Positions 44,143-52,380 of a DNA stretch of 64,000 nucleotides are shown piece after piece (positions within the stretch are counted from its first letter, which is position 1; every line of letters starts with the position of its first letter). Made by a program: the position numbers and the translations under genes. Origin of the DNA: Mesorhizobium sp. (GTDB lineage: Bacteria > Pseudomonadota > Alphaproteobacteria > Rhizobiales > Rhizobiaceae); NCBI GenBank assembly GCA_019635735.1, contig JAHBYX010000008.1, positions 124,001 through 188,000 of the forward strand, in the 5' to 3' direction. The notes under the pieces were generated by a model that had not been told where the DNA came from, ran no database searches, and worked only from the letters and a program-made list of their open reading frames with translations.

Positions 44143-45427
44143 TTCGGGAATTTCAGTCCGGCCCGACGGCGCCGCAGGGCCGAAACCGGCGATCGAAGTC
44201 CCCTTCAGCCCGATGAGGTGGAAATTCGCCTTCTCGTCCCTGACGGTTCATTTCGTCGCGGCATGCAGGCGCCCGGTCTCGCGCGAAGCCTTCCTGGCCT
44301 TGGTCGGGAACTTCGTCCGGCTGGCTCCACGACTGCGGCTCTCCGTCAGCGGCGACCGCAACGGCCATCGCGACCCCGGCTGCATCTCGATCGACGCCGA
44401 CGGCAGGGCGAGCGGCTTCGATCAGGTCTGCGAGTATTCCGAGGTCCCGGAGTTCAGGCCGGGGCTGGCCGGGCATCTGGAGAGCATGCCTGATATCTAT
44501 GAAGACGCCAGCCTGCCCGGATTCCGCGCGCGGGGGGAGACGTGCGAGAGTCCTGATGCAAGCGGCACGCACAGCCTGCTGTCCATGACCCTGGCGCATA
44601 CGCTCTTCGACGGCGCGGACCTGGCACGCACGCTGAGCGGGCAGCCAGCCGCCTATCCGGGCGAAGACGACGTCACCGGCGCCCAACCCATGTCGTTTGC
44701 CCGCAACGCCGCGCTGTGGCTGGCTGCCGTACCGATGGCGCTCGGCTATCTGCTTATCGCCAGCCGCGAGACGCGGAGCACCGGGGACTTCCGCTTCGCC
44801 GCGTTGTCGATCGACACGCCTGCGGTCGAGGCCGCCGCGCGTCGTCACCAGGTCGGCGCACCGGCGCTTCTCCTGGCTCTTGTCCTGCGGGGGTTGCTCC
44901 TCGGGCCGAAGGGAGAGGGCAGCGCAAAGGCGATCTACATGCGCATACCCCGCCAGCGTTTTCGGGGACAGGAAGACCGCTTCCTGCACGCGCGAACCGA
45001 ACTCCTGAAGTTCGGCGGCACACCCGACCTCGCACGCTTCATCGCCTCCGTTGCGGGTCTCCTCAGACGGCGCGGTTTCGGGGCGACGTCGATGCCGTTC
45101 CTAACGTCCCGAATGCTTGCCGTCGTCCGGAAGCTCCACCAGGCCGCGCCCTGGCTGGTCCCCCGGCCGTTCAAGGGCTATGCGCCGGCCGATATCATCT
45201 TCTCCTATGTGCCGCCTCTGGACCCGAGCGGACCATTCTCCGAGTTCAGCGACGCCGTCATGTTCGGAGGAACCTGCACCGGAACAACGCCAAGCTGCAT
45301 CGTCATGCCCGGACCGCGGGCGACGACGCTCACGTTCTGGATCGAGAAGGAGCAACTGGACGAGCGGCTCGAAAGGCTGACGGGCCTCTTCGAACAGGAA
45401 GGTATGGCGGTGACGCGCTGGTCGTGA
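44135..45427 (+). CDS. HXXXDG acyltransferase-like protein
   Basis: A 430-residue protein, possibly of the CoA-dependent acyltransferase/condensation fold. The only catalytic motif seen is HTLFDG (H155-D159-G160) in MTLAHTLFDGADL, which matches HXXXDG of wax-ester synthase/DGAT, BAHD and condensation domains. The C-terminal half contains FSYVPPLDPSGPFSEF and FGGTCTGTTPSCIVM, reminiscent of the ending of WS/DGAT-like proteins. One hydrophobic stretch near 190-207 (LWLAAVPMALGYLLIA) may touch the membrane. I infer it esterifies a hydrophobic molecule that the ABC cassette then exports. No close family is recognised. Confidence 0.55.
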   Translation: MSDSGISVRPDGAAGPKPAIEVPFSPMRWKFAFSSLTVHFVAACRRPVSREAFLALVGNFVRLAPRLRLSVSGDRNGHRDPGCISIDADGRASGFDQVCEYSEVPEFRPGLAGHLESMPDIYEDASLPGFRARGETCESPDASGTHSLLSMTLAHTLFDGADLARTLSGQPAAYPGEDDVTGAQPMSFARNAALWLAAVPMALGYLLIASRETRSTGDFRFAALSIDTPAVEAAARRHQVGAPALLLALVLRGLLLGPKGEGSAKAIYMRIPRQRFRGQEDRFLHARTELLKFGGTPDLARFIASVAGLLRRRGFGATSMPFLTSRMLAVVRKLHQAAPWLVPRPFKGYAPADIIFSYVPPLDPSGPFSEFSDAVMFGGTCTGTTPSCIVMPGPRATTLTFWIEKEQLDERLERLTGLFEQEGMAVTRWS

Positions 45428-45445
45428 CCACGCCTCGCGGATCCC

Positions 45446-45525
45446 CGCGTTCGATATCCTCGTTGAGCCCGGTGAATTGACGTGAGACGATCATATCAAT
45501 ATGATACGCGCGTCTCACAAGCGTG
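45446..45525. repeat. 80-bp promoter/operator repeat, right copy
   Basis: Second copy of the block at 41467-41546, 3,979 bases away. It has GTGAGACG (45482-45489) and CGTCTCAC (45511-45518) around an inner palindrome ATCATAT-CA-ATATGAT. TTGACG (45477-45482), 17 bases, TATGAT (45500-45505) form a good promoter toward the Tm-1-like gene. On the minus strand it codes a fragment resembling the TetR start (MIVSRQFTGLNEDIERG against MSVSRPSTELAEEAERG) and then loses similarity: a truncated tetR remnant. Confidence 0.75.
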
Positions 45526-45586
45526 ATGCTTCGGGCGCGTGACAGCGGCCGGACGGGCGGAACGAAGAAGTCCGCGAGGAGGATAT

Positions 45587-46783
45587 GTGAAGCGCGTCTA
45601 CGTCGTCGGCACGTACGACACCAAGGGCGAGGAACTTGCCTATCTCGCGGGTCTGATCCGCGCGCAGGGCCTCGCCGTGGCCCAAATCGACGTCGGCACG
45701 AAAGCGCCGGCCGCCGGCGTCGACGTGACGGCCACAGAGGTCGCGGCCTGTCATCCCAGGGGGGCGCCGGCCGCCCTAGGTCAGACCGACCGCGGCACAG
45801 CGGTGGCCGCTATGGGCGAAGCCTTCGCACGCTTCCTGTCGGCGCGGAGCGATGTCGCTGCCGTGGTCGGGCTGGGCGGCGGAGGCGGCACGTCGATCGT
45901 CACGGCCGGCATGCGCGCCCTGCCCTACGGCGTGCCGAAACTGATGGTCTCGACGCTCGCCTCGGGCGATGTGTCGCCCTACGTCGACGTGTCGGACATC
46001 GCTTTCATGCCGTCCGTCACCGACATGGCAGGGCTGAACGGGCTTTCCCGCGTCATCCTGCATAATGCCGCCCAGGCGATCGCCGGCATGGCGCGCAACC
46101 CTGCCAATGTGGGCGAAGGCAAGCCGTCGCTCGGGCTCACCATGTTCGGCGTCACCACGACCTGCGTGATGGCGGTCGTCGACCGGCTCAAGGCCGACTA
46201 CGACTGCATGGTCTTCCACGCCACCGGCACCGGCGGGCGGACGATGGAGAAGCTGGCTGACAGCGGACTTCTGACCGGCGTCATCGACATCACCACCACC
46301 GAAGTCTGCGACCTCCTGTTCGGCGGGGTGCTGCCCGCCACGGAGGACAGGTTCGGCGCCATCGCGCGTACGCGCCTTCCCTATGTCGGCTCGGTCGGGG
46401 CACTCGACATGGTCAATTTCTGGGCGCCGGAGACGGTGCCGCCACGGTTCCGGGACCGGAATCTCTACAAGCACAATCCGAACGTCACGCTCATGCGCAC
46501 GACCGCCGAGGAGTGCCGCCAGATCGGCGAATGGATCGGCCGGAAGCTCAACGGCTGCGACGGGGAAGTGCGTTTCCTGATCCCCGAAAAGGGCGTGTCG
46601 GCGCTCGATATCGAGGGCGGCGCCTTCTTCGACCCGGTGGCGGACGCCGCCCTGTTCGAGGCGATCGAACAGACGGTCCAGCAGACCGAGCGGCGCCGGA
46701 TCATCCGCCTGCCGCTGCACATCAACGATCCAGAATTCGCGAAGGCCGCGGTGGCGGCCTTCCTCTCCATTTCGAACCGATGA
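45587..46783 (+). CDS. Tm-1-like ATP-binding protein (UPF0261)
   Basis: A 398-residue protein. GTG 45587 has a GAGGAGGATAT site. Motifs match UPF0261/Tm-1-like proteins: RVYVVGTYDTKGEELAYLAGLIRAQG, GLGGGGGTSIVTAGMRALPYGVPKLMVST, VFHATGTGGRTMEKL and TLMRTTAEECRQIG. In tomato this domain, fused to a TIM barrel, binds a viral replicase with ATP; the bacterial reaction is unknown. It is 7 bases upstream of a TIM-barrel gene that corresponds to the other half of the plant protein. Expression is probably controlled by the TetR site just upstream. Confidence 0.88.
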   Translation: MKRVYVVGTYDTKGEELAYLAGLIRAQGLAVAQIDVGTKAPAAGVDVTATEVAACHPRGAPAALGQTDRGTAVAAMGEAFARFLSARSDVAAVVGLGGGGGTSIVTAGMRALPYGVPKLMVSTLASGDVSPYVDVSDIAFMPSVTDMAGLNGLSRVILHNAAQAIAGMARNPANVGEGKPSLGLTMFGVTTTCVMAVVDRLKADYDCMVFHATGTGGRTMEKLADSGLLTGVIDITTTEVCDLLFGGVLPATEDRFGAIARTRLPYVGSVGALDMVNFWAPETVPPRFRDRNLYKHNPNVTLMRTTAEECRQIGEWIGRKLNGCDGEVRFLIPEKGVSALDIEGGAFFDPVADAALFEAIEQTVQQTERRRIIRLPLHINDPEFAKAAVAAFLSISNR

Positions 46784-46790
46784 GGCCCTG

Positions 46791-47633
46791 ATGCCGGCGA
46801 TCTCCCGCAAGACCATACTCGACAAGTTCCGGGCGATGATCGCCGAAGGCCGCCCGATCGTCGGCGGGGGCGCGGGCACCGGCCTGTCCGCCAAGTCGGA
46901 GGAGGCCGGCGGCATCGACCTGATCATCATCTACAATTCCGGCCGCTATCGCATGGCAGGCCGCGGCTCGGCCGCGGGGCTGCTCGCCTACGGCAATGCC
47001 AACGAGATCGTCAAGGAAATGGCCGTCGAGGTGCTACCGGTGGTGAAGCACACGCCGGTGCTGGCCGGCGTCAACGGCACCGATCCCTTCATCCTGATGC
47101 CGCAGTTCCTGGCGGAGCTGAAAGGCCTCGGCTTCTCCGGCGTGCAGAACTTCCCGACCATCGGCCTCTTCGACGGCGTCATGCGCCAGAGCTTCGAGGA
47201 GACCGGCATGGGCTACGGGCTGGAAGTCGACATGATCGCCGCCGCGCATGGGCTCGATCTCCTGACGACGCCCTATGTCTTCAACCCGGACGAGGCTGTC
47301 GCCATGACCAGGGCCGGTGCCGACATCGTCGTCGCGCATATGGGCGTGACCACGGGCGGCACGATCGGCGCATCGTCGGCCAAGTCGCTGGCCCAGTGCG
47401 CGGTCGAGATCGACGCGATAGCCGCTGCCGCGCGGAGCGTGCGCGAGGACGTGATCGTGCTCTGCCACGGCGGACCGATCTCGATGCCGGACGATGCGCG
47501 CTACATCCTCGAGACCTGCGACGGCATTCACGGCTTCTACGGGGCAAGCTCGATGGAACGGCTGCCGGCCGAGGCCGCCATCCGCGACCAGACCGCCAGC
47601 TTCAAGGCGCTGCCGCTGAAGCGTCGTCCATAA
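46791..47633 (+). CDS. Phosphoenolpyruvate hydrolase-family TIM barrel
   Basis: A 280-residue TIM-barrel protein of the PEP mutase/isocitrate lyase-like superfamily. Signatures are IVGGGAGTGLSAKSEEAGGIDLIIIYNSGRYRMAGRGS (the family's opening), VLAGVNGTDPF, NFPTIGLFDGVMRQ and VVAHMGVTTGGTIGA. It matches the C-terminal half of plant Tm-1 proteins. No activity is established for this branch; the PEP hydrolase name comes from the family description. The operon is Tm-1-like, TIM barrel, cupin. Confidence 0.88.
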   Translation: MPAISRKTILDKFRAMIAEGRPIVGGGAGTGLSAKSEEAGGIDLIIIYNSGRYRMAGRGSAAGLLAYGNANEIVKEMAVEVLPVVKHTPVLAGVNGTDPFILMPQFLAELKGLGFSGVQNFPTIGLFDGVMRQSFEETGMGYGLEVDMIAAAHGLDLLTTPYVFNPDEAVAMTRAGADIVVAHMGVTTGGTIGASSAKSLAQCAVEIDAIAAAARSVREDVIVLCHGGPISMPDDARYILETCDGIHGFYGASSMERLPAEAAIRDQTASFKALPLKRRP

Positions 47634-47658
47634 CTTTTCACCAAAGGGAGGATTTTCC

Positions 47659-48078
47659 ATGCTGAACGGAGCTGACGGCTATTTCGTCTATCCGAAGGAC
47701 GTCGACGCTTTCGGCTTCGACTGGGGACGGCTGGCGCTGACGGTGGCGCCGGAGGTCAACGGCGCGGCGCGCTTCTCCGGCGGGGTCGTCGACCTGCCGA
47801 GCGGCCAGGGCCATTCGCGCCACAACCATCCGGGCGCCGAGGAGATCATCTTCGTCATCTCCGGCCATGGCGAACAGATGGTCGAGGATGAGAACGGCAC
47901 CCCGATCACGCGCAAGGTCGGCCCCGGCTGCACCGTCTATGTGCCCGAAAGCCGCTTCCACTCGACGCTGAATACAGGCGACGGGCCGATGCAGCTCTTC
48001 GTGGTCTACTCGCCGGCGGGACCGGAGCTCGTCCTGAGAGACCTGCCCGATTTCAGGCTGATCAAGGCCGCAGGATAG
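47659..48078 (+). CDS. Small cupin protein
   Basis: A 139-residue single-domain cupin. Motif 1 reads GHSRHNHPGAEEIIFVISGHGEQM with three histidines and a glutamate; motif 2 reads GCTVYVPESRFHSTLNTGDGPM. The conserved ligands suggest a bound metal. ATG 47659 is preceded by AAAGGGAGG. Its role with the Tm-1-like and TIM-barrel genes is unknown; isomerase, dioxygenase or ligand-binding roles are possible. Its end abuts the convergent LLM-family gene with no gap. Confidence 0.85.
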   Translation: MLNGADGYFVYPKDVDAFGFDWGRLALTVAPEVNGAARFSGGVVDLPSGQGHSRHNHPGAEEIIFVISGHGEQMVEDENGTPITRKVGPGCTVYVPESRFHSTLNTGDGPMQLFVVYSPAGPELVLRDLPDFRLIKAAG

Positions 48079-49101
48079 TCACCGCCACCCCAGCTCCGGC
48101 GCGACGTATTTCAGGATCGCGTCGATGACGTGGGCGTTGTAGTCGACGCCGAACTGGTTCGGAACCGTCAGCAGCAGCGTGTCGGCTTCGGCGATCGCCT
48201 CGTCCTCCGCGAGCAGCTTCACCAGTTTCTCGGGCTCGCCCGTGTAGCCGCGGCCGAACACGGCGCGCGTATCGGCCTCGATATAGCCGAACTGGTCCTG
48301 CTCGGGCCGGCCGCTGCCGAAATAGGCGCGGTCCTGGTCATTGACCAGCGCGAAGATCGAGCGGCTGACGGAGACGCGCGGCTCGCGCGCGTGGCCGGCC
48401 TGCTTCCATGCCTCGCGGTATGCACGGATCTGCGCCGCCTGCTGGACGTGGAACGGCTCGCCCGTCTCGTCGAACTTCAGCGTCGAACTCTGCAGGTTCA
48501 TGCCGAGCTTCGCCGCCCAGACGGCGGTGGCGTTGGTCGCCGCACCCCACCAGATCCGGTCGAGAAGCCCCTCGGAATGCGGTTCGAGGCGCAGCAGGCC
48601 GGGAGGGTTGGGGAACATGGGGCTCGGATTGGGCTGCGCGAAACCGTGGCCGCGCAGCACGTTGAGCAGCACCTCGGTGTGCTGGCGGGCCATGTCGGCA
48701 TCGCTCTGGCCCTCGGCCGGCGCATAGCCGAAATAGCGCCAGCCATCGATCACCTGTTCCGGCGAGCCGCGGCTGATGCCGAGCTGCAGGCGACCGCCCG
48801 CGATGAGGTCGGCGGCCCCGGCATCCTCGGCCATGTAGAGCGGGTTCTCGTAGCGCATGTCGATAACGGCCGTGCCGAGCTCGATCCGGCTCGTCTTGGC
48901 GCCGGCGGCGGCGAGCAGCGGAAACGGCGAGCCGAGCTGGCGGGCGAAATGGTGGACGCGGAAATAGGCGCCGTCGGCGCCGATCTCTTCGGCCGCGACG
49001 GCCAGGTCGATCGACTGCAGCAGCGCGTCGGACGCCGAGCGGGTTCCGGAATGAGGGGACGGCGACCAGTGGCCGAAGGATAGGAAGCCGATCTTCTTCA
49101 C
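48079..49101 (-). CDS. LLM-class flavin-dependent oxidoreductase
   Basis: A 340-residue luciferase-like monooxygenase. GTG 49101 follows CAGGAGA. Features are KKIGFLSFGHWSP, EEIGADGAYFRVHHFARQLGSPFPLLAAAGAKTSRIELGTAVID, and GRLQLGISRGSPEQVIDGWRYFGY. The family uses FMNH2 and O2 to oxidise varied organics. There is no flavin reductase gene beside it. It is convergent with the cupin gene and is likely a separate transcription unit. Confidence 0.88.
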   Translation of the reverse strand: MKKIGFLSFGHWSPSPHSGTRSASDALLQSIDLAVAAEEIGADGAYFRVHHFARQLGSPFPLLAAAGAKTSRIELGTAVIDMRYENPLYMAEDAGAADLIAGGRLQLGISRGSPEQVIDGWRYFGYAPAEGQSDADMARQHTEVLLNVLRGHGFAQPNPSPMFPNPPGLLRLEPHSEGLLDRIWWGAATNATAVWAAKLGMNLQSSTLKFDETGEPFHVQQAAQIRAYREAWKQAGHAREPRVSVSRSIFALVNDQDRAYFGSGRPEQDQFGYIEADTRAVFGRGYTGEPEKLVKLLAEDEAIAEADTLLLTVPNQFGVDYNAHVIDAILKYVAPELGWR

Positions 49102-49248
49102 GTGAATCTCCTGCTGGGCTCGTGCAGGCCGCTTCGATGGAGAAGGCTAACCCGGCTGGCGAGGATGTCTGTTTCGCCCGCCCATGTCGGTGGTATCGCC
49201 GCCGCGCGCAAGAGGGCGCATGTCCACCATGCAAGGACGGTGTGTCGC

Positions 49249-49629
49249 TCAGCCGGCCTCGTCCATCATGCTGACATGGGCGGCCGCGACCCGCCAGCCG
49301 TCCGGCGTGCGGATCCAGGTCTGCATCTGTCGGCCGACCTGGCCCGGAAAGTCGGGACGGTGGAACAGCGTCGATGCGACCGCCGTGTCGCGGCCATAGG
49401 TGGTGATCAGCGTGCGCGAGAGCGTGCGCTCGAAGGGCTGCTGGACCGAGCGGAAGGCGCGCACTTCGTCGATGCCGTACTGAACCTCGGCGACGCCGTA
49501 GCGAACCGTCGTGCAGGTATGCAGGAACATCGCGTCCAATGTGGCGCTGTCGTTCTCGAGCAGCGCCTTTTCGTAGGCGATGAAGATCGCGCTGATCTCC
49601 GCCAGCGTGTCGGGATCGTCCGTTATCAT
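49249..49629 (-). CDS. HpxZ/AtzH-like NTF2-fold protein
   Basis: A 126-residue protein of the NTF2 fold. The sequence FIAYEKALLENDSATLDAMF, then TTVRYGVAEVQYGIDEVRAFR and TLITTYGRDTAVASTLF followed by WRVAAAHVSMM closely follows the HpxZ (DUF3225) pattern from oxalurate or allophanate catabolism, where it sits beside amidase genes. Here no amidase remains: only a short remnant of a probable cysteine hydrolase lies upstream. It may therefore be an orphan of a lost operon. The 147 bases downstream hold no feature that I can support. Confidence 0.75.
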   Translation of the reverse strand: MITDDPDTLAEISAIFIAYEKALLENDSATLDAMFLHTCTTVRYGVAEVQYGIDEVRAFRSVQQPFERTLSRTLITTYGRDTAVASTLFHRPDFPGQVGRQMQTWIRTPDGWRVAAAHVSMMDEAG

Positions 49630-49689
49630 GCTCAGAAGGCCCGTCTCCGGCGTGTGCCGTTCCGCCGTCGCATCGCGCGCCGCTCCTGC

Positions 49690-49815
49690 TCAGCCATCGG
49701 CCAGCGCGTCGTGAAACGCGGCCTCGAGCGCCGACAATGGCGTCACCCAGCCGACGATGCCGCCCTGCGCCACGATCATCTCGATCGCGCTCGCCTTGAA
49801 CTCGGGGAAATAGCT
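49690..49815 (-). pseudogene. Remnant: C-terminus of a probable cysteine hydrolase
   Basis: The minus strand reads SYFPEFKASAIEMIVAQGG, then IVGWVTPLSALEAAFHDAL and a stop at 49690, with no start codon in family context. Upstream (above ~49815) the frame becomes unrelated sequence. This resembles the end of isochorismatase-like cysteine hydrolases, though I am unsure of the family. It would have been upstream of the HpxZ-like gene in the same operon. Confidence 0.4.
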
Positions 49816-49820
49816 CTCCG

Positions 49821-49892
49821 GTCGGCTCCGCCCGTTTCGCGATGCAGCTCGCCTCGGCGCTGAAGGATTATGGCAACGAGACCGCCGGCTGA
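49821..49892 (+). pseudogene. Remnant: C-terminal tail of an unknown plus-strand gene
   Basis: The plus strand reads VGSARFAMQLASALKDYGN and a short tail before TGA at 49890-49892, with no plausible start. It abuts the mtnA stop. The minus-strand remnant ends exactly where this one begins, so both 5' parts seem to have been lost in one deletion between divergent genes. The parent family is not recognised. Confidence 0.35.
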
Positions 49893-50990
49893 TCAGCGCG
49901 CCCGGTCGGGAAAGAGTGCTGCCAGCCCCTCAGCAGACGCCTTGGCGACGCCTCGCTCGGTGATGAGCCCGGTGACAAGCCTGGCCGGCGTCACGTCGAA
50001 GGCCGGATTGGCCGCGGGCGTCGCCTCCGGCGAAATTCGCACCTGGCGCATGGCCCCCTCGGCATCCATGCCAGCCACCAGCGACACCTCGTCGCCGGAA
50101 CGTTCCTCGATCGGGATCTCGGCGATTCCGTCGCTGACGGTCCAGTCGATCGTCGGCGACGGCAGCGCCACATAGAACGGCACGCCGTTGTCGTGCGCCG
50201 CCAGCGCCTTGAGATAGGTGCCGATCTTGTTGCAGACGTCGCCCCGGGCCGTCGTGCGGTCGGTGCCGACGATGACCATGTCGACCGCGCCGCGCTGCAT
50301 CAGGTGGCCGCCGGCATTGTCGACGATCAGCGTATGCGGCACGCCGTGGCCGGCGAGTTCCCATGCTGTGAGGAAGGCGCCCTGGTTGCGTGGCCGCGTC
50401 TCGTCCACATAGACGTGGACCGGAATGCCGGCCTCCGCCGCGAGATAGATCGGCGCGGTCGCCGTGCCATAGTCGACGGTGGCGAGCCAGCCGGCATTGC
50501 AATGCGTGAGGATGTTGACCGGCTCGCCGGGCTTCTTGCGCGCCGCGATCTCGCGGATGATTTCCAGCCCGTTGCGGCCGATGGAGCGGTTGAGCTCGAC
50601 GTCCTCGTCGGCGATCTCGGCTGCCCTGGCGAAGGCGGCGGCGGCGCGCTCGCTTTCCGGCAGCGGCTTCAGATGCGCCCGCATCGCGTCGAGCGCCCAG
50701 CGCAGGTTGATCGCCGTCGGGCGCGTCTCGTGCAGCTTCTCCCATGCCTCGTCGAGCGAGGCGTCGGACGGATCGGCGCGCATCTGAAGTGCCATGCCAT
50801 AGGCCGCCGCGACACCGATCAACGGCGCGCCCCGCACCCACATGTCGCGGATCGCGGTCGCGATTTCCGTCGTGTCGCGCACCGTCTCGACCCGGAACTC
50901 GTGCGGCAGCCTGCGCTGGTCGATGATATCGACCGACCAGCCGTCCTCGTTCAGCCAGATGGTTCGGTAATGGCGGTCGCCGACGTTCAA
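49893..50990 (-). CDS. mtnA: 5-methylthioribose-1-phosphate isomerase
   Basis: A 365-residue MtnA of the eIF2B-like fold, converting 5-methylthioribose-1-phosphate to the ribulose form. The catalytic Cys lies in ILTHCNAGWLATVDYGTA and the catalytic Asp in IVGTDRTTARGDVCNKIGTY. MWVRGAPLIGVAAAYG and RPTAINLRWALDAM are also typical. TTG 50990 overlaps the mtnK stop (TTGA), so translation is coupled. With MtnK it handles methylthioribose; the same two enzymes can process 5-deoxyribose. The later Met-salvage genes (mtnB, C, D) are absent nearby. Confidence 0.93.
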   Translation of the reverse strand: MNVGDRHYRTIWLNEDGWSVDIIDQRRLPHEFRVETVRDTTEIATAIRDMWVRGAPLIGVAAAYGMALQMRADPSDASLDEAWEKLHETRPTAINLRWALDAMRAHLKPLPESERAAAAFARAAEIADEDVELNRSIGRNGLEIIREIAARKKPGEPVNILTHCNAGWLATVDYGTATAPIYLAAEAGIPVHVYVDETRPRNQGAFLTAWELAGHGVPHTLIVDNAGGHLMQRGAVDMVIVGTDRTTARGDVCNKIGTYLKALAAHDNGVPFYVALPSPTIDWTVSDGIAEIPIEERSGDEVSLVAGMDAEGAMRQVRISPEATPAANPAFDVTPARLVTGLITERGVAKASAEGLAALFPDRAR

Positions 50991-52255
50991 ACCAGTGCTC
51001 CTTCGTCGAGCCGCACCGCCAGATCGTTCACCTCGGCGAGCGAGCGGATATGGCGGCGGTTGACCGCAAGATGGCGGCCGAGCTTGAGCGCCCGCGTCTC
51101 GCACTGCGCCCTCATCCCCTGGTCGGCGATCTCCTCGAAGTCGGCATTGTGCGCCAGCCCGAGGATGCGCCTGTGCATCTCGATGCCGGCAAAGCCGAGC
51201 ATATCGGTGAAGACGTCGCCCAGTATGCGCTGCAGCGCCTGCTCCGCGCCGAGATGGTCGCCCTGATCTTCGAACAGAGTCGAGGCATAGAGCATGCCCT
51301 TGCGCTCGGTGCGCCACAGCCGCGCGAACTCGTCATGGAAGACGGTCCAGGTGTCGGTGATCACGGCGAGCAGCCAGGCCCGCATCTGGTCGCGCGGCCT
51401 GCCGCCCTCGTGGCCGCGTGCCGCGAAGAAGGCCATCCAGTAATTGGCGAGCAGCATGCCCACGTCGAAGGCCATCGGCCCGTAGAAGGCGAATTCGGGA
51501 TCGATGACGCGGGTATCGGTGTCCGTCACCATGACCGAGCCGGAATGCAGGTCGCCGTGCAGCAAGGTCTCGGCCCTGGCGGCGAACAGGTGCTTCAGCG
51601 CCTGCGCTTCGACCTTGAGGTCGCGGTCGGCGCGCAGTTCGGCGACGATGCCGTCGAGCTCGGGGCTGGTGTGACGGTTGAGCGGTGCTTCGAAGTAAGG
51701 ATCGGTGAAGACCAGGTTCTCGGTGATATCGCACAGCTCGACATTGTCGGCGAAGAGCGCGAGGTCAGCCTTTCGCTCGCGAGCGGTCATCGCGAGGTCC
51801 GACCCGCGGAACAGCGTTCGCGCCATGAACAGGCCGAGGTCCTCGGCGATGCGCGGCGGCATGCGCCCCTCGATCAAAGCGCGGCGCAGGATGATGTGCG
51901 GCGTCAGGAACTCCATGACGATCAGCGCCTGCGTCTCGTCGTAGTGGAAGACGTTCGGCACCGTGCCCTTGCCGGCGCGCGCTTCCTGTCGCGTCAGCGC
52001 ATGGTATTCGAAGAAGCTGCGCTTGAGCGGCAGCGGCCAGCTTTCGCCGACCAGGCGGACATAGGGCAGCGCCTGCTTGACGATGATCGAGCCGCGCTCG
52101 CCCTCGACGATGAAGACCAGATTGAGGTTGCCGTCGCCGACCTCGCGCGAACGCCAGGATGATGGCGGGCCGATGCGGCTGGTCAAGGCGTCGATGCCGC
52201 CGAGGCGGGCCGGCAGCGTTTCGATCGTCAACGCCTGATAGGGCGCGTCCGTCAT
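50987..52255 (-). CDS. mtnK: 5-methylthioribose kinase
   Basis: A 422-residue kinase of the APH/choline kinase-like fold. It has REVGDGNLNLVFIVEG (nucleotide loop), SIIVKQALPYVR with the ATP lysine, the catalytic LLHGDLHSGSVMVT and the metal motif VIDPEFAFYGPMAFDVG. These are MtnK signatures. It phosphorylates 5-methylthioribose at C1 and also accepts related 5-deoxy sugars in some bacteria. ATG 52255 follows GGGGAG. It leads the mtnKA operon and is divergent from a sugar ABC importer, with matching promoters in the gap. Confidence 0.93.
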   Translation of the reverse strand: MTDAPYQALTIETLPARLGGIDALTSRIGPPSSWRSREVGDGNLNLVFIVEGERGSIIVKQALPYVRLVGESWPLPLKRSFFEYHALTRQEARAGKGTVPNVFHYDETQALIVMEFLTPHIILRRALIEGRMPPRIAEDLGLFMARTLFRGSDLAMTARERKADLALFADNVELCDITENLVFTDPYFEAPLNRHTSPELDGIVAELRADRDLKVEAQALKHLFAARAETLLHGDLHSGSVMVTDTDTRVIDPEFAFYGPMAFDVGMLLANYWMAFFAARGHEGGRPRDQMRAWLLAVITDTWTVFHDEFARLWRTERKGMLYASTLFEDQGDHLGAEQALQRILGDVFTDMLGFAGIEMHRRILGLAHNADFEEIADQGMRAQCETRALKLGRHLAVNRRHIRSLAEVNDLAVRLDEGALV

Positions 52256-52299
52256 GATCCGTCTCCCCTGATCCTCCCAAATGGAGGAGAGCAAGGATG

Positions 52300-52362
52300 A
52301 CGCTAGGAGCCAGACTGGCAATTGTCAATCCGGTTGACATTTGACGGCACCCCTCCTAGCGT
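52300..52362. promoter_or_regulatory. Back-to-back promoters with twin operators
   Basis: Plus strand: TTGACA (52334-52339), 17 bases, TAGCGT (52357-52362) toward the importer. Minus strand: TTGACA (52328-52323), 17 bases, TAGCGT (52305-52300) toward mtnK. Each -35 lies in a longer shared word, TTGACATTTGAC or TTGACAATTGCC, also found before the SorC gene. The two words are inverted with centres about 19 bases apart. This is the probable SorC operator. Confidence 0.72.
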
Positions 52363-52380
52363 GGTTGCCAGGAGGAGAAA

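Noticed and set aside
45330..45518. A 62-codon minus-strand frame as a functional small gene
   Set aside because: Only its first ~20 residues resemble the TetR start; the rest is antisense to the acyltransferase gene. It is reported as part of the repeat instead.
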